A DNA stretch of 64,000 bases from Clostridia bacterium (GTDB lineage: Bacteria > Bacillota > Clostridia > Christensenellales > CAG-314): NCBI GenBank assembly GCA_028703495.1, contig JAQVMT010000006.1, positions 38,752-102,751 of the forward strand. Reading direction: 5' to 3'. Of the stretch, positions 27,601 through 35,193 are shown piece by piece. The notes beneath the pieces were generated by a model. The model was given only the letters and a program-made list of their open reading frames with translations. It was not told the origin of the DNA and did no database searches. The first letter of the stretch is position 1, and each line of letters starts with the position of its first letter. Made by a program: the position numbers and the translations under genes.

Positions 27601-28643
27601 AGTAATAGAGAACCTAAAATAATCGCCGCCCGTGTAATAACCGCGAAAGTCTTGTGAATTCGTTTGCGCCCTTTGATATATCAAATCGCCGACAGTATTT
27701 CCCAGCGACGACCAAGCCGCCCCTTTACTCTGCGCCGAGGTGTAATTAACGTCAGCCACGGGAAAACGATAGGACTGTGTGTTGGTGTTTTTGCCCGATT
27801 CGTAGTGCGAAAACTTCGCATAATAGCCGGCGCTGTCAAGAGAGGGATAATAGCTGAGATTGGTTCCGTTGCCCGTCGCGATCCCGTCGTAATACGCCGA
27901 ATCCACATAGGTGTTTTCCGCCATTGCCTCCGATTCGGTAATGTTTACCGCGTGATTTGTCATGGCAAACTGTATATGCTGGTATCCGTCGTCTACCTCA
28001 TTCAGCTTGAGGTTGGCTTGCACGCCCAAGCTGTAACAGCTGTTGCCTGCAAAGTATTGCACGGTGGAATTTGTCATTCCCATATAGCCCATTAAATACT
28101 GCGTTGCAATACTATAGTAACCCTTATTGCCGAATTGTACCCAGTCCCCATCGGTAACAGTAGCGGGGTATCCGCCGTCCACGTAGTCCTCGGTGAAATA
28201 CTTCGCGGAAAACGAGGTGGTCGAGATTGACGTTTCATTATGCTAGATGAAGAATCGTTCCAAATGCGGAAAAAGTAACAGCGTTCCGAATCGTCCGTAC
28301 AGATAAACGGAGCGATATCGTCCGCTTTGGTAGATAGGTTTATATCCGTAGCAAGTCTCGATTCCCAAACATACACGGTTTTCTCCGTTTCGCCGACGTC
28401 GAATTTTAAGTAGCCGTTTACAGCGGAATAATTGACGTCTTGGACAGCAGAGCCGTCCTCTGTGCGGTAATAGACTATAGATTCCGATACGGCAGACTCG
28501 CGACTTATCGTAAATATGGCTCCGTCGCTATCGGACTCAAACCCAATAGAAAAGTAATCGTCTGCCGCCACGATACCTATGCTCACAGCACAAATAGCAA
28601 GCACGACAGCGAAAGTCAAAATCACAACTGCGTTTTTTTTCAT
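24671..28643 (-). pseudogene. Beta-helix/InlB-type surface protein broken by two frameshifts
   Basis: Three overlapping minus-strand frames read as one ~1,324-residue protein. The first (28643 to ~28240) has a signal peptide (MKKNAVVILTFAVVLAICAV) and a Calx-beta-like domain (VYYRTEDGSAVQDVNYSAV). The second runs ~28240 to ~27485. The third runs to 24671 with a right-handed beta-helix rich in GGTVT/ITINGGT turns, two InlB-type repeats (YYVFDGWDKEITV, FDFTGWDSDISAL) and a C-terminal membrane anchor (IIGLLLLCMVALLAVY) ending RRKK. The breaks are at about 28215-28242, just past an in-frame TAG at 28243-28245, and about 27480-27495 near GAGAGAAAATTAATT. Each is repaired by one extra base, and total length fits two 1-nt losses. 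No stop codons otherwise interrupt it, so recent inactivation or assembly error are both possible. Confidence 0.8.
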
Positions 28644-28815
28644 GTTTTACCTTATAACAATTAATACGTCTATAAAGTCGCAAAAACTGCCGAAGAAACA
28701 ACAAAAAGATTTGCGACAATTATATCGTCATAATATTTCTGTTCTGACCGATGTTTCACAAAAAAGGAAGGCAAGCCCCCAAAGTCTATAGCGTTGATAC
28801 CAAATATACATAACA

Positions 28816-28844
28816 ATGTTATCATATTTCCGACGATTTGTCAA
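28816..28844 (-). promoter_or_regulatory. Promoter of the frameshifted beta-helix gene
   Basis: On the minus strand TTGACA (28839-28844), 17-bp spacer, TAACAT (28816-28821). Confidence 0.75.
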
Positions 28845-29163
28845 TCGGATAAAATTGCATTTCGGTTAATACACGATAATTAGGTTGTTTAATTTAATGA
28901 AGCCATATCCCTTCCCGCTGCGATATCCATATAATTATTACCGCACTCTATGCGCGTGTGCATTTATTGAGAACGTTGCTATGTCGTCCTACCCCGAATA
29001 TTACAGTAAGTCTGACGTATTCTTCGGTGTTTGCGTGTTTTTCCTCAATAGGTATGGCGTAGCTATTGTTACAACAGCAAAATAAGTGCGGACGGAAACT
29101 TCGGATAAGAATAATACTGTATGAAGAAATGCAGCTTGCGCCGTGTTTTTTGGAAATTGTCAA
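28845..29163. other. Intergenic stretch with no supported gene
   Basis: A/T-rich sequence between two outward-facing promoters. Short open frames on both strands lack ribosome binding sites. Confidence 0.55.
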
Positions 29164-29194
29164 TTGACTTTTTCTTATATTTATTGTATATAAT
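29164..29194 (+). promoter_or_regulatory. Promoter upstream of the MATE stub
   Basis: TTGACT (29164-29169) with TATATA at 17 bp (29187-29192) overlapping TATAAT (29189-29194, 19 bp). Confidence 0.7.
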
Positions 29195-29209
29195 TAGGTC
29201 GAGTAGCTA

Positions 29210-29251
29210 AATGCGTAAGTCCGAATCAACGGGCTTACGCATTATTTTTTT
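29210..29251 (+). terminator. Terminator/attenuator hairpin between promoter and MATE stub
   Basis: AATGCGTAAG (29210-29219) pairs perfectly with CTTACGCATT (29234-29243), followed by a T-run to 29251. It stands between the promoter and the ribosome binding site of the next frame, so it could act as a leader attenuator. Confidence 0.8.
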
Positions 29252-29268
29252 GCTCATAAGGAGGATTA

Positions 29269-29346
29269 ATGGAAGATAACAACTTATTTCCGGAAAACCC
29301 ACCTATCGGAAAGCTTATGCAAAAGTTTAAAACCGACCGAACTTAA
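29269..29346 (+). pseudogene. N-terminal stub of a MATE-family efflux transporter
   Basis: A 25-residue frame has an excellent ribosome binding site (AAGGAGG at 29258-29264). It reads MEDNNLFPENPPIGKLMQKF then KTDRT and a stop. Start, NP and PIGKLxxKF match the N-terminus of MATE transporters, where the first membrane helix (AIPAIISML-like) should follow. That helix and everything after are absent before the next gene. I infer a gene deleted after its first ~20 codons, with its promoter and leader left in place. A genuine small protein is less likely. Confidence 0.6.
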
Positions 29347-29411
29347 ATTCTTTTGCCTCTTCTTATGCTGCACAGCTTGTATTTATTAAATTATCCGTTC
29401 TTGCGTTTCTG

Positions 29412-30653
29412 TTACGCCTTATTGACCTCTCTGCCCAGATATTTATCGACTTTTTCCTTTATCTCCTTAGGAATGGTTCTGGGAACGGGGAAAGTAAAGC
29501 TGTTAACGTACCTAATCGCAAATTGCTCGACGAAATCGGCAGTTATTTTCAAAGCAGGTTCGCTAAGGAAAAACATCGTGTCGTTGCGCGTATGAATGTG
29601 CGAAGTACCGGGTACGCCGAAACGCGCGATATTGATGCCGGGAACACCATTATCGGCAAAGGGTATGGAGTCCGAAGAGTATATATCCCACGTTACGTTA
29701 GTCGCGTAGCCGACTTCCTTTGCCATATATTCTACGGCGTGCTTCAAGCTTTCGTCCGCAGTTACCATAATTAACTCTTTTCCCAAAACGGGAGCCGCAA
29801 CATCCACGTTTATGCAAAGCTTGATCTTTTCAAGCTCCTCCTTGTGCGCATTGCAATATGCCTTGGAGCCTAAAAGTCCTCTTTCCTCGCTTCCGCACCA
29901 GATGAATATTAGGTTCCTTCTCGGCTTATTCGCAGCAAAGTACTTAAGAACCTCCATATTTATCACGCTTCCCGCGCCATTGTCGTAAACGCCTTTGGAA
30001 AAATGCACCGAGTCGTAGTGAGCGGTAAAAACGACGGCTTCGTCGATTTCGCCGGGAATTTTAGCGACAACATTCCTACTGTTGACGGTGAACTCCTCTT
30101 GCTTAAGCTTAATTGTAACCTCTTTAGGATTTTGCTTTACCAAACGCATAGCGTCTACGGCACGCAGATTCACACCGGGAAGTATCTTAATGTCCTTAAG
30201 CGGCTGTCTTAACTCTTTTCTTTCGAGATCGCTGTTCCTTTCGGTATCGATAACGTTTCCTGCAAAGGATATAAAACCGACGGCACCGCTTTCAACGATT
30301 TTTTTGTATATTACCAAACCGACATAACCGTTAACCAACACGATTTTTCCGTTTGCGCGTTGCTTATGAACGTCCTCGCCGTTTTCCAGATAGTAAAAGG
30401 GTGCGGTCAAGCCCTCGTCCGGGGTATTTCCGCTGTTGCCATAGCCCTCTACCTTATAGCTTACACCATCGGCGATAAGCTCGGCATTGGCAATAGCCTC
30501 GGAATTAACCGAAAACTCCTCGATTTCCGCCTTGATACCGACCGATTCACACTCTCTCACAAGAATCTTCGCGGCTTCCAATTCTTCCGCGCTTCCTCCG
30601 AAACGGGTAAAGCCTATTTCCTTCAATAATTTAAATGCTCTTTTCGAATTCAT
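29412..30653 (-). CDS. M28-family zinc metallopeptidase
   Basis: The protein has 413 residues from the ATG at 30653 (GGAGGA at 30658-30663); an in-frame TTG four codons earlier is unlikely. The co-catalytic zinc site of M28 aminopeptidases is complete: AHYDSV (His), GVYDNGAGS (Asp), CGSEERGLLGS (catalytic Glu-Glu), INVDVA (Asp) and SHIHTRNDT (His). A PA-like domain probably spans ~90-190 (NGKIVLVNGYVGLVIYKKI). No signal peptide is seen, so it is likely cytosolic and trims peptides. The terminator of the upstream EF-G-like gene lies directly before its ribosome binding site. Confidence 0.9.
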   Translation of the reverse strand: MNSKRAFKLLKEIGFTRFGGSAEELEAAKILVRECESVGIKAEIEEFSVNSEAIANAELIADGVSYKVEGYGNSGNTPDEGLTAPFYYLENGEDVHKQRANGKIVLVNGYVGLVIYKKIVESGAVGFISFAGNVIDTERNSDLERKELRQPLKDIKILPGVNLRAVDAMRLVKQNPKEVTIKLKQEEFTVNSRNVVAKIPGEIDEAVVFTAHYDSVHFSKGVYDNGAGSVINMEVLKYFAANKPRRNLIFIWCGSEERGLLGSKAYCNAHKEELEKIKLCINVDVAAPVLGKELIMVTADESLKHAVEYMAKEVGYATNVTWDIYSSDSIPFADNGVPGINIARFGVPGTSHIHTRNDTMFFLSEPALKITADFVEQFAIRYVNSFTFPVPRTIPKEIKEKVDKYLGREVNKA

Positions 30654-30663
30654 ATTTTCCTCC

Positions 30664-30690
30664 AAAAAAAGGGAGTAAAAACTCCCTTTT
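30664..30690 (-). terminator. Intrinsic terminator after the EF-G-like gene
   Basis: On the minus strand GGGAGT and ACTCCC form a 6-bp stem with A/T pairs extending it and a loop of T residues, then seven T (30664-30670). The T-run abuts the ribosome binding site of the M28 peptidase gene. Confidence 0.85.
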
Positions 30691-30710
30691 ATCCAAAAAT
30701 AAATTGTCTT

Positions 30711-32771
30711 CTAATTGTCTTTCTTTTCTTCCGCCATCTTCTTGGCATCCTCGATTATTTTGGGTGTCAGCATAGCAGGTACTTCCTCGTAACGTGCAAA
30801 CTCGATGGAATAGGCGCCTCTGCCCTGAGTCATCGAACGCAAATCGATTGCGTACTTCATAATCTCGCCCAAAGGAGCTTCCGCCGAAATGACACTGTTA
30901 TCTCCAACAGTTTCCGAGCCCATGATTCTGCCTCTGCGCTTATTCATATCGCCGTAAACATCGCCCATAAAATCGGTGGGAACGGTGATTTTCATTGAAT
31001 AAATAGGCTCCAAAATAACCGGACCTGCTTTCATACAGCCGTCGGCGTACGCAAGCTTTGCCGCCGTTACGAAAGCGATTTCCTTACTGTCAACGGGGTG
31101 ATATTTTCCGTCGAACAGAGTGCAACGCAAGCTTACCATAGGATAGCCCGCCAAAACGCCTTTTTTGATTGCTTCTCTCAAGCCCTTTTCAACGGCAGGA
31201 ATAAACTGTTTGGGTACAGCTCCGCCGACAACAGCGTCCACGAATTCGAAATCGCTGTCATAGTTTGGCTCGAATCTGACCGAGCATTGTCCGAACTGTC
31301 CGGCACCGCCCGATTGCTTCTTGTGCTTTCCTTCGGCTTCGGCGGTCTTCTTGACGGTTTCTCTGTACGCAATTCTAGGCTCCTTCAAAACAGCTTCGAC
31401 GCCCGATTTTGCTTTCAGCTTATTGCACAAAATATTAAGTTGCGTTTCACCTACGCCGGAAATGAGCATTTCACTCGTTTCGATGTTCTTTGTAACGCAA
31501 AAGCTGGGATCCTCGTTTTGCAGCTGTCCCAATCCGCCAAAAATCTTGTCCTCGTCGCCCTTCTTGTTTGCGTAAACCGCAAAGGAAAGAACCGCGCTCG
31601 GAAGCTCAGGCTTGGAAAGGATGATGTTTTTGCCGCTTTCGCATAGCGTATCGCCCGTTTGGGTGTTGCTAAGCTTTGGCATAACGCCGATGTCACCGGC
31701 GTGCACGCAATCCACGGTTTCCTGCTTTTTACCAACGGTGAAAGCCACCGAGCTGACCTTTTCCTCAAGCTCTTTCGTGCTGTTGTAATAGGTTTGACCG
31801 GATTTAAGTACGCCGCTAACCACCTTGAAATAGCTGGACTTTCCGAATCTGTCGATAACGGTTTTGAAAATTCTAACGACCATAGGACCTTCGTCGTTGC
31901 AGCTCAACTCGACCTCTCCGCTTACGTCCTTTACGGGCTTTTCCTCGGCAGCGCTCGGAGCGTGTTGAATCAACTGCTCCATCAAATTGAAGATGCATTT
32001 ATTGCTCAAAGCGGCTCCCAAGAACACGGGGATAGTGGTACAACCGGAAATGCCCAATTTCAAGCCCTTAGCAATTTCCTCGGTAGTGAGAGGCTCTCCC
32101 TCGAAGTACTTCATCATAAGCTCTTCATCGTTTTCAGCCGCACTCTCCACAATAGCCGCCTTAATTTCTTCGGCTTGCGCCTTAACATCGGCGGGAATCG
32201 CAATTTCCGTATCGGTCAAATCGTAAGCCTTAGCTTCGATGACGTTAACGTATCCCGCAAGCTTTCCGCCGTTGAGGACGGGGAGCATCAAGGGAACGAT
32301 TTTTGTACCATATTTTGCCTTAATTGCCTCGATTGTATCGGCGAAGCTGACGTTCTCCTTGTCCATTCCGTTGATAAAAATCATTGCCGGAACGCCGTGT
32401 GCCGTGCAGTAATTAACTGCCTTTTCGGTGCCGACCGTAAGCGAACCGTTTGCGCCGGCAACAATCAACGCGCTTCCCGCGACCGTCAAAGCCTGCACCA
32501 ATTCACCCTCGAAATCGAAGAATCCGGGAACGTCGATTATATTGAACTTAACGTCTTTATACTTACAATTTGCAATAGCCAAAGATATGGATATTTTTCT
32601 TGCAATTTCTTCCGCGTCATAGTCCATTACGGTATTGCCGTCATCGACCTTGCCCTGCCTGTCGATTACCTTTGCATTGAAAAGAATAGCCTCTGCCAGA
32701 GTGGTTTTGCCCTCGCCGCCGTGTCCGATCAACGCAATGTTTCTGATGTTATTTGCTAAAAATTCTGCCAT
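30711..32771 (-). CDS. EF-G-like translational GTPase (EF-G paralogue)
   Basis: The protein has 686 residues from the ATG at 32771 (AAGGGG upstream); an earlier in-frame start adds 25 residues without a site. Domain order is that of EF-G: GTPase, OB domain, domains III-V (GGAGQFGQCSVRFEP, then PTDFMGDVYGDMNKRRGRIMG). The G motifs are altered. G1 is GHGGEGKTT (16-24) instead of AHIDAGKTT, G3 is DVPGFFDF (80-87) with Phe84 where EF-G has the catalytic His, and G4 is NGMD (134-137) instead of NKMD. These changes match the EF-G-2/EF-G-like subgroup, not the canonical translocase. The exact role on the ribosome is unknown. Confidence 0.88.
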   Translation of the reverse strand: MAEFLANNIRNIALIGHGGEGKTTLAEAILFNAKVIDRQGKVDDGNTVMDYDAEEIARKISISLAIANCKYKDVKFNIIDVPGFFDFEGELVQALTVAGSALIVAGANGSLTVGTEKAVNYCTAHGVPAMIFINGMDKENVSFADTIEAIKAKYGTKIVPLMLPVLNGGKLAGYVNVIEAKAYDLTDTEIAIPADVKAQAEEIKAAIVESAAENDEELMMKYFEGEPLTTEEIAKGLKLGISGCTTIPVFLGAALSNKCIFNLMEQLIQHAPSAAEEKPVKDVSGEVELSCNDEGPMVVRIFKTVIDRFGKSSYFKVVSGVLKSGQTYYNSTKELEEKVSSVAFTVGKKQETVDCVHAGDIGVMPKLSNTQTGDTLCESGKNIILSKPELPSAVLSFAVYANKKGDEDKIFGGLGQLQNEDPSFCVTKNIETSEMLISGVGETQLNILCNKLKAKSGVEAVLKEPRIAYRETVKKTAEAEGKHKKQSGGAGQFGQCSVRFEPNYDSDFEFVDAVVGGAVPKQFIPAVEKGLREAIKKGVLAGYPMVSLRCTLFDGKYHPVDSKEIAFVTAAKLAYADGCMKAGPVILEPIYSMKITVPTDFMGDVYGDMNKRRGRIMGSETVGDNSVISAEAPLGEIMKYAIDLRSMTQGRGAYSIEFARYEEVPAMLTPKIIEDAKKMAEEKKDN

Positions 32772-32867
32772 ATATAAAACCCCTTCAATAAAGTATGAAC
32801 GTAATAAGCTTGCATATCTGCATAAAAACGTACACAACGCCTGCATTGTATAATGCGCTCAACAAAA

Positions 32868-32896
32868 AGTATAACAAAAATCCCCGCCTTTGGCAA
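32868..32896 (-). promoter_or_regulatory. Promoter of the EF-G-like gene
   Basis: On the minus strand TTGCCA (32891-32896), 17-bp spacer, TATACT (32868-32873). Confidence 0.75.
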
Positions 32897-33061
32897 GTAT
32901 TTTCATATTATTTTTGCATCCTTTGCCATATTTAATTGCATTTGACCGCAAAAAAGGCATAAATACATCGACATAAGCGGCATTTGAAGTAGAAATTGTT
33001 CCACCACATGCGCACTTACACACAAACTTTTGCGGCGGTGAGTTTTTTCGCGCTTTATTAC

Positions 33062-33090
33062 TTGCCAAAAAAATGTGATTATGGTAACAT
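33062..33090 (+). promoter_or_regulatory. Promoter of dnaB
   Basis: TTGCCA (33062-33067), 17-bp spacer, TAACAT (33085-33090). It gives a leader of about 130 nt before dnaB. Confidence 0.7.
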
Positions 33091-33167
33091 AATAAACTAG
33101 GGTATTATGATACATTATCGGTCGGAGTATTGCTTGTCGCGATTATCGAAGGTCAAGCTTGACTGCT

Positions 33168-33209
33168 CCCGATTGTGATTTACGCGGAGCATGCTTCAAT
33201 CGGGCTTTT
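33168..33209 (+). terminator. Terminator-like hairpin in the dnaB leader
   Basis: CCCGATTG (33168-33175) pairs perfectly with CAATCGGG (33197-33204), followed by CTTTT. It sits 20 bp before the dnaB ATG and downstream of the dnaB promoter, so it may attenuate dnaB or end an unidentified short RNA. Confidence 0.65.
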
Positions 33210-33229
33210 GTATCGAAAAGGGAGGAGAA

Positions 33230-35023
33230 ATGGCGGATAAGGCTAAAAAAGCAAGCGGAATCAAACAACTGCCGTTCAGCGTGGAAGCCGAAAAGAGCTT
33301 AATCGGCTGTATATTGGTTAACGGATCGATTGTCGGCGATGTTGTTGCGGCTATCGGAGCAGATGCCTTTTATGTGGAAGCGCATCGGCTGATTTATGAC
33401 GCGATCGTAAATTTGGCAAAAAGCGGCGTTTCTGTAGACGTCGTTACCGTTTCCGACAGCTTGATGAGGGAAAACAGCTTTGACAAGGTCGGCGGTATCA
33501 GCTACTTAACATCGCTTAACAACGCCGTGCCTTCAAGCGCGAACATAAAGGACTATATCGAGATTGTGCGCCGAAACTACAAATTGAGGAAGCTTATTTC
33601 TGTTTGCTCGGAGGTTATCGGCGACGCTTACTCCCAAGAGGACTATCAATTTGCGCTTGCCGATGCCGAAAAGCGTATTTACGACCTGTCGCAAGAGGAT
33701 ATGCGCGGAGAGCTGACGCCGATAAGCCAAAGCATGGGCGAGGTATTGAAGCGTTTCGATTTGTTGAAAAAGGACAAGAATGCTTTTAGAGGAATCCAAA
33801 CGGGCTTTTGGAAGCTCGATGAGATTACAAACGGACTGCACGGAGGCGAGCTTATCGTGCTTGCCGCGCGTCCCGGCGAAGGAAAATCGTCGTTGGGAAT
33901 GAACATTGTGGAAAGAGCGGCAAAAGACGGCAAAAGCTGCGCGGTGTTTTCTTTGGAAATGCCCAAAATACAGATTGCGCAAAGACTGCTTTGCTCGTGC
34001 GCGGGAATTAACTTGACCAAAGCGCAAACCGCCGACATCACCGACAGTCAGTGGACCGACCTTTTTAGCACTATTCGGACGTTGGAAAAGCTTAAAATTC
34101 ACATCGATGACAGCTCCATGAATACGCCTGCCGAGCTGTTAAGCAAGTCGCGTCGACTGAAAAACACCGTCGGATTGGACTTGATTTTGGTTGATTATAT
34201 TCAGCTTATGAGCTCGGGCGATAAGAAGGTGGAAAACAGACAGCAGGACGTTTCCACCATAACCCGAAATCTTAAGATATACGCCAAGGAGTTGGACGTT
34301 CCGATCATCGCTCTTTCCCAAATGTCGCGTCAGATCGAATCGAGGAAGGACAGCGTTCCCCAGCTTTCGGACTTGAGGGAATCGGGAGCAATCGAGCAGG
34401 ATGCAGACATAGTTATGTTTATATATAAGGACAAAACCGAAACCGTTTTGTCGGGCAACGCACAAAAAAGGATTCTAAGCGTTGCAAAGCACAGAAACGG
34501 AGAGTTGTGCGATATTCCCCTTAAATGGATAGGCGAATACGTGCGCTTCCAGAATATGACGGGAGCGGACTTTGACTTTATCAAGCAGTCGCAGAAGATG
34601 GCTAAGGGCGACAAGGAACAGCAATCGGAAGAAGCCGCCGCAGGCTCGCCTGAAAGCGTGCCGAACGATTTGGACTTGCCTAACAGAGTGGTATATGACA
34701 ACCTATCAAAAGACGTGCCGCCCGAAAATGCGGAGCCCTTGCCGCCACCGGAGTATTACGGAAACGCCACCGAAACGGCTGAATCATTGCCCCCGCCCGA
34801 GTATTACGGCAATCCGTCCGATACGTCAGAGCCTTTGCCGCAAGATGACTTTTACGGGAATCCTCCAGAGGATGATTCAACCTCCAACGGCGAGCTTCAC
34901 GAAGGTTTGGACTTTCGACAGCAAGGAATTTCCGCCGAATTGAAGGAATTATCCAAGCAAATGAAAGAACGGCGCAAAAAAGCCGCTAAGAAAGAGGACG
35001 AGGATGGAGAGCTTGACTATTGA
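33230..35023 (+). CDS. dnaB: Replicative DNA helicase with an unusual C-terminal tail
   Basis: This hexameric helicase unwinds DNA at the replication fork. The ATG at 33230 follows GGAGGAG; an in-frame start at 33191 has no site. The N-terminal domain (LPFSVEAEKSLIGCILVN) is typical. The RecA-like domain has Walker A RPGEGKSS (about 214-221), FSLEMPKIQIAQRL, Walker B LILVDYIQLMS, and LSQMSRQIE followed by LSDLRESGAIEQDAD. The family usually ends near residue 445-460. Here ~145 more residues follow, with three 16-residue repeats (501-548) of the form AEPLPPPEYYGN+4, then a basic-to-acidic end (KERRKKAAKKEDEDGELDY). The tail may bind a partner protein. The gene's 3' end is duplicated downstream. 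Confidence 0.95.
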   Translation: MADKAKKASGIKQLPFSVEAEKSLIGCILVNGSIVGDVVAAIGADAFYVEAHRLIYDAIVNLAKSGVSVDVVTVSDSLMRENSFDKVGGISYLTSLNNAVPSSANIKDYIEIVRRNYKLRKLISVCSEVIGDAYSQEDYQFALADAEKRIYDLSQEDMRGELTPISQSMGEVLKRFDLLKKDKNAFRGIQTGFWKLDEITNGLHGGELIVLAARPGEGKSSLGMNIVERAAKDGKSCAVFSLEMPKIQIAQRLLCSCAGINLTKAQTADITDSQWTDLFSTIRTLEKLKIHIDDSSMNTPAELLSKSRRLKNTVGLDLILVDYIQLMSSGDKKVENRQQDVSTITRNLKIYAKELDVPIIALSQMSRQIESRKDSVPQLSDLRESGAIEQDADIVMFIYKDKTETVLSGNAQKRILSVAKHRNGELCDIPLKWIGEYVRFQNMTGADFDFIKQSQKMAKGDKEQQSEEAAAGSPESVPNDLDLPNRVVYDNLSKDVPPENAEPLPPPEYYGNATETAESLPPPEYYGNPSDTSEPLPQDDFYGNPPEDDSTSNGELHEGLDFRQQGISAELKELSKQMKERRKKAAKKEDEDGELDY

Positions 35024-35188
35024 TTAGCAATAGTCAACGTGAGCGAAAATGCTTGTTTACTCACAAGGTAGTCGTTCGGAGGAATAAAACGGCGAGTGAG
35101 AGCTTGACTATTGAGTTAGTAACAGTCGACGTGAGCGATAATGTTTTTTTACTCACAAGGTAATCGTCCGATTAAAAATACGGAGGAA
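35007..35188 (+). repeat. Tandem 91-bp duplication of the dnaB 3' end, with paired hairpins
   Basis: Copy 1 (35007-35097) starts inside dnaB at GAGAGCTTGACTATTGA and covers its stop. Copy 2 (35098-~35188) starts with the same 17 bases and leads into the glnS ribosome binding site. Each copy can form a stem TTGACTATTG/CAATAGTCAA (copy 2: TAACAGTCGA) and then GTGAG/CTCAC. Changes in copy 2 mostly keep pairing, partly through G-T pairs. Confidence 0.9.
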
Positions 35189-35193
35189 TTAAA

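Noticed and set aside
35024..35193. T-box riboswitch before glnS
   Set aside because: No T-box core sequence or specifier arrangement is visible; the hairpins arise from duplicated dnaB 3' sequence.
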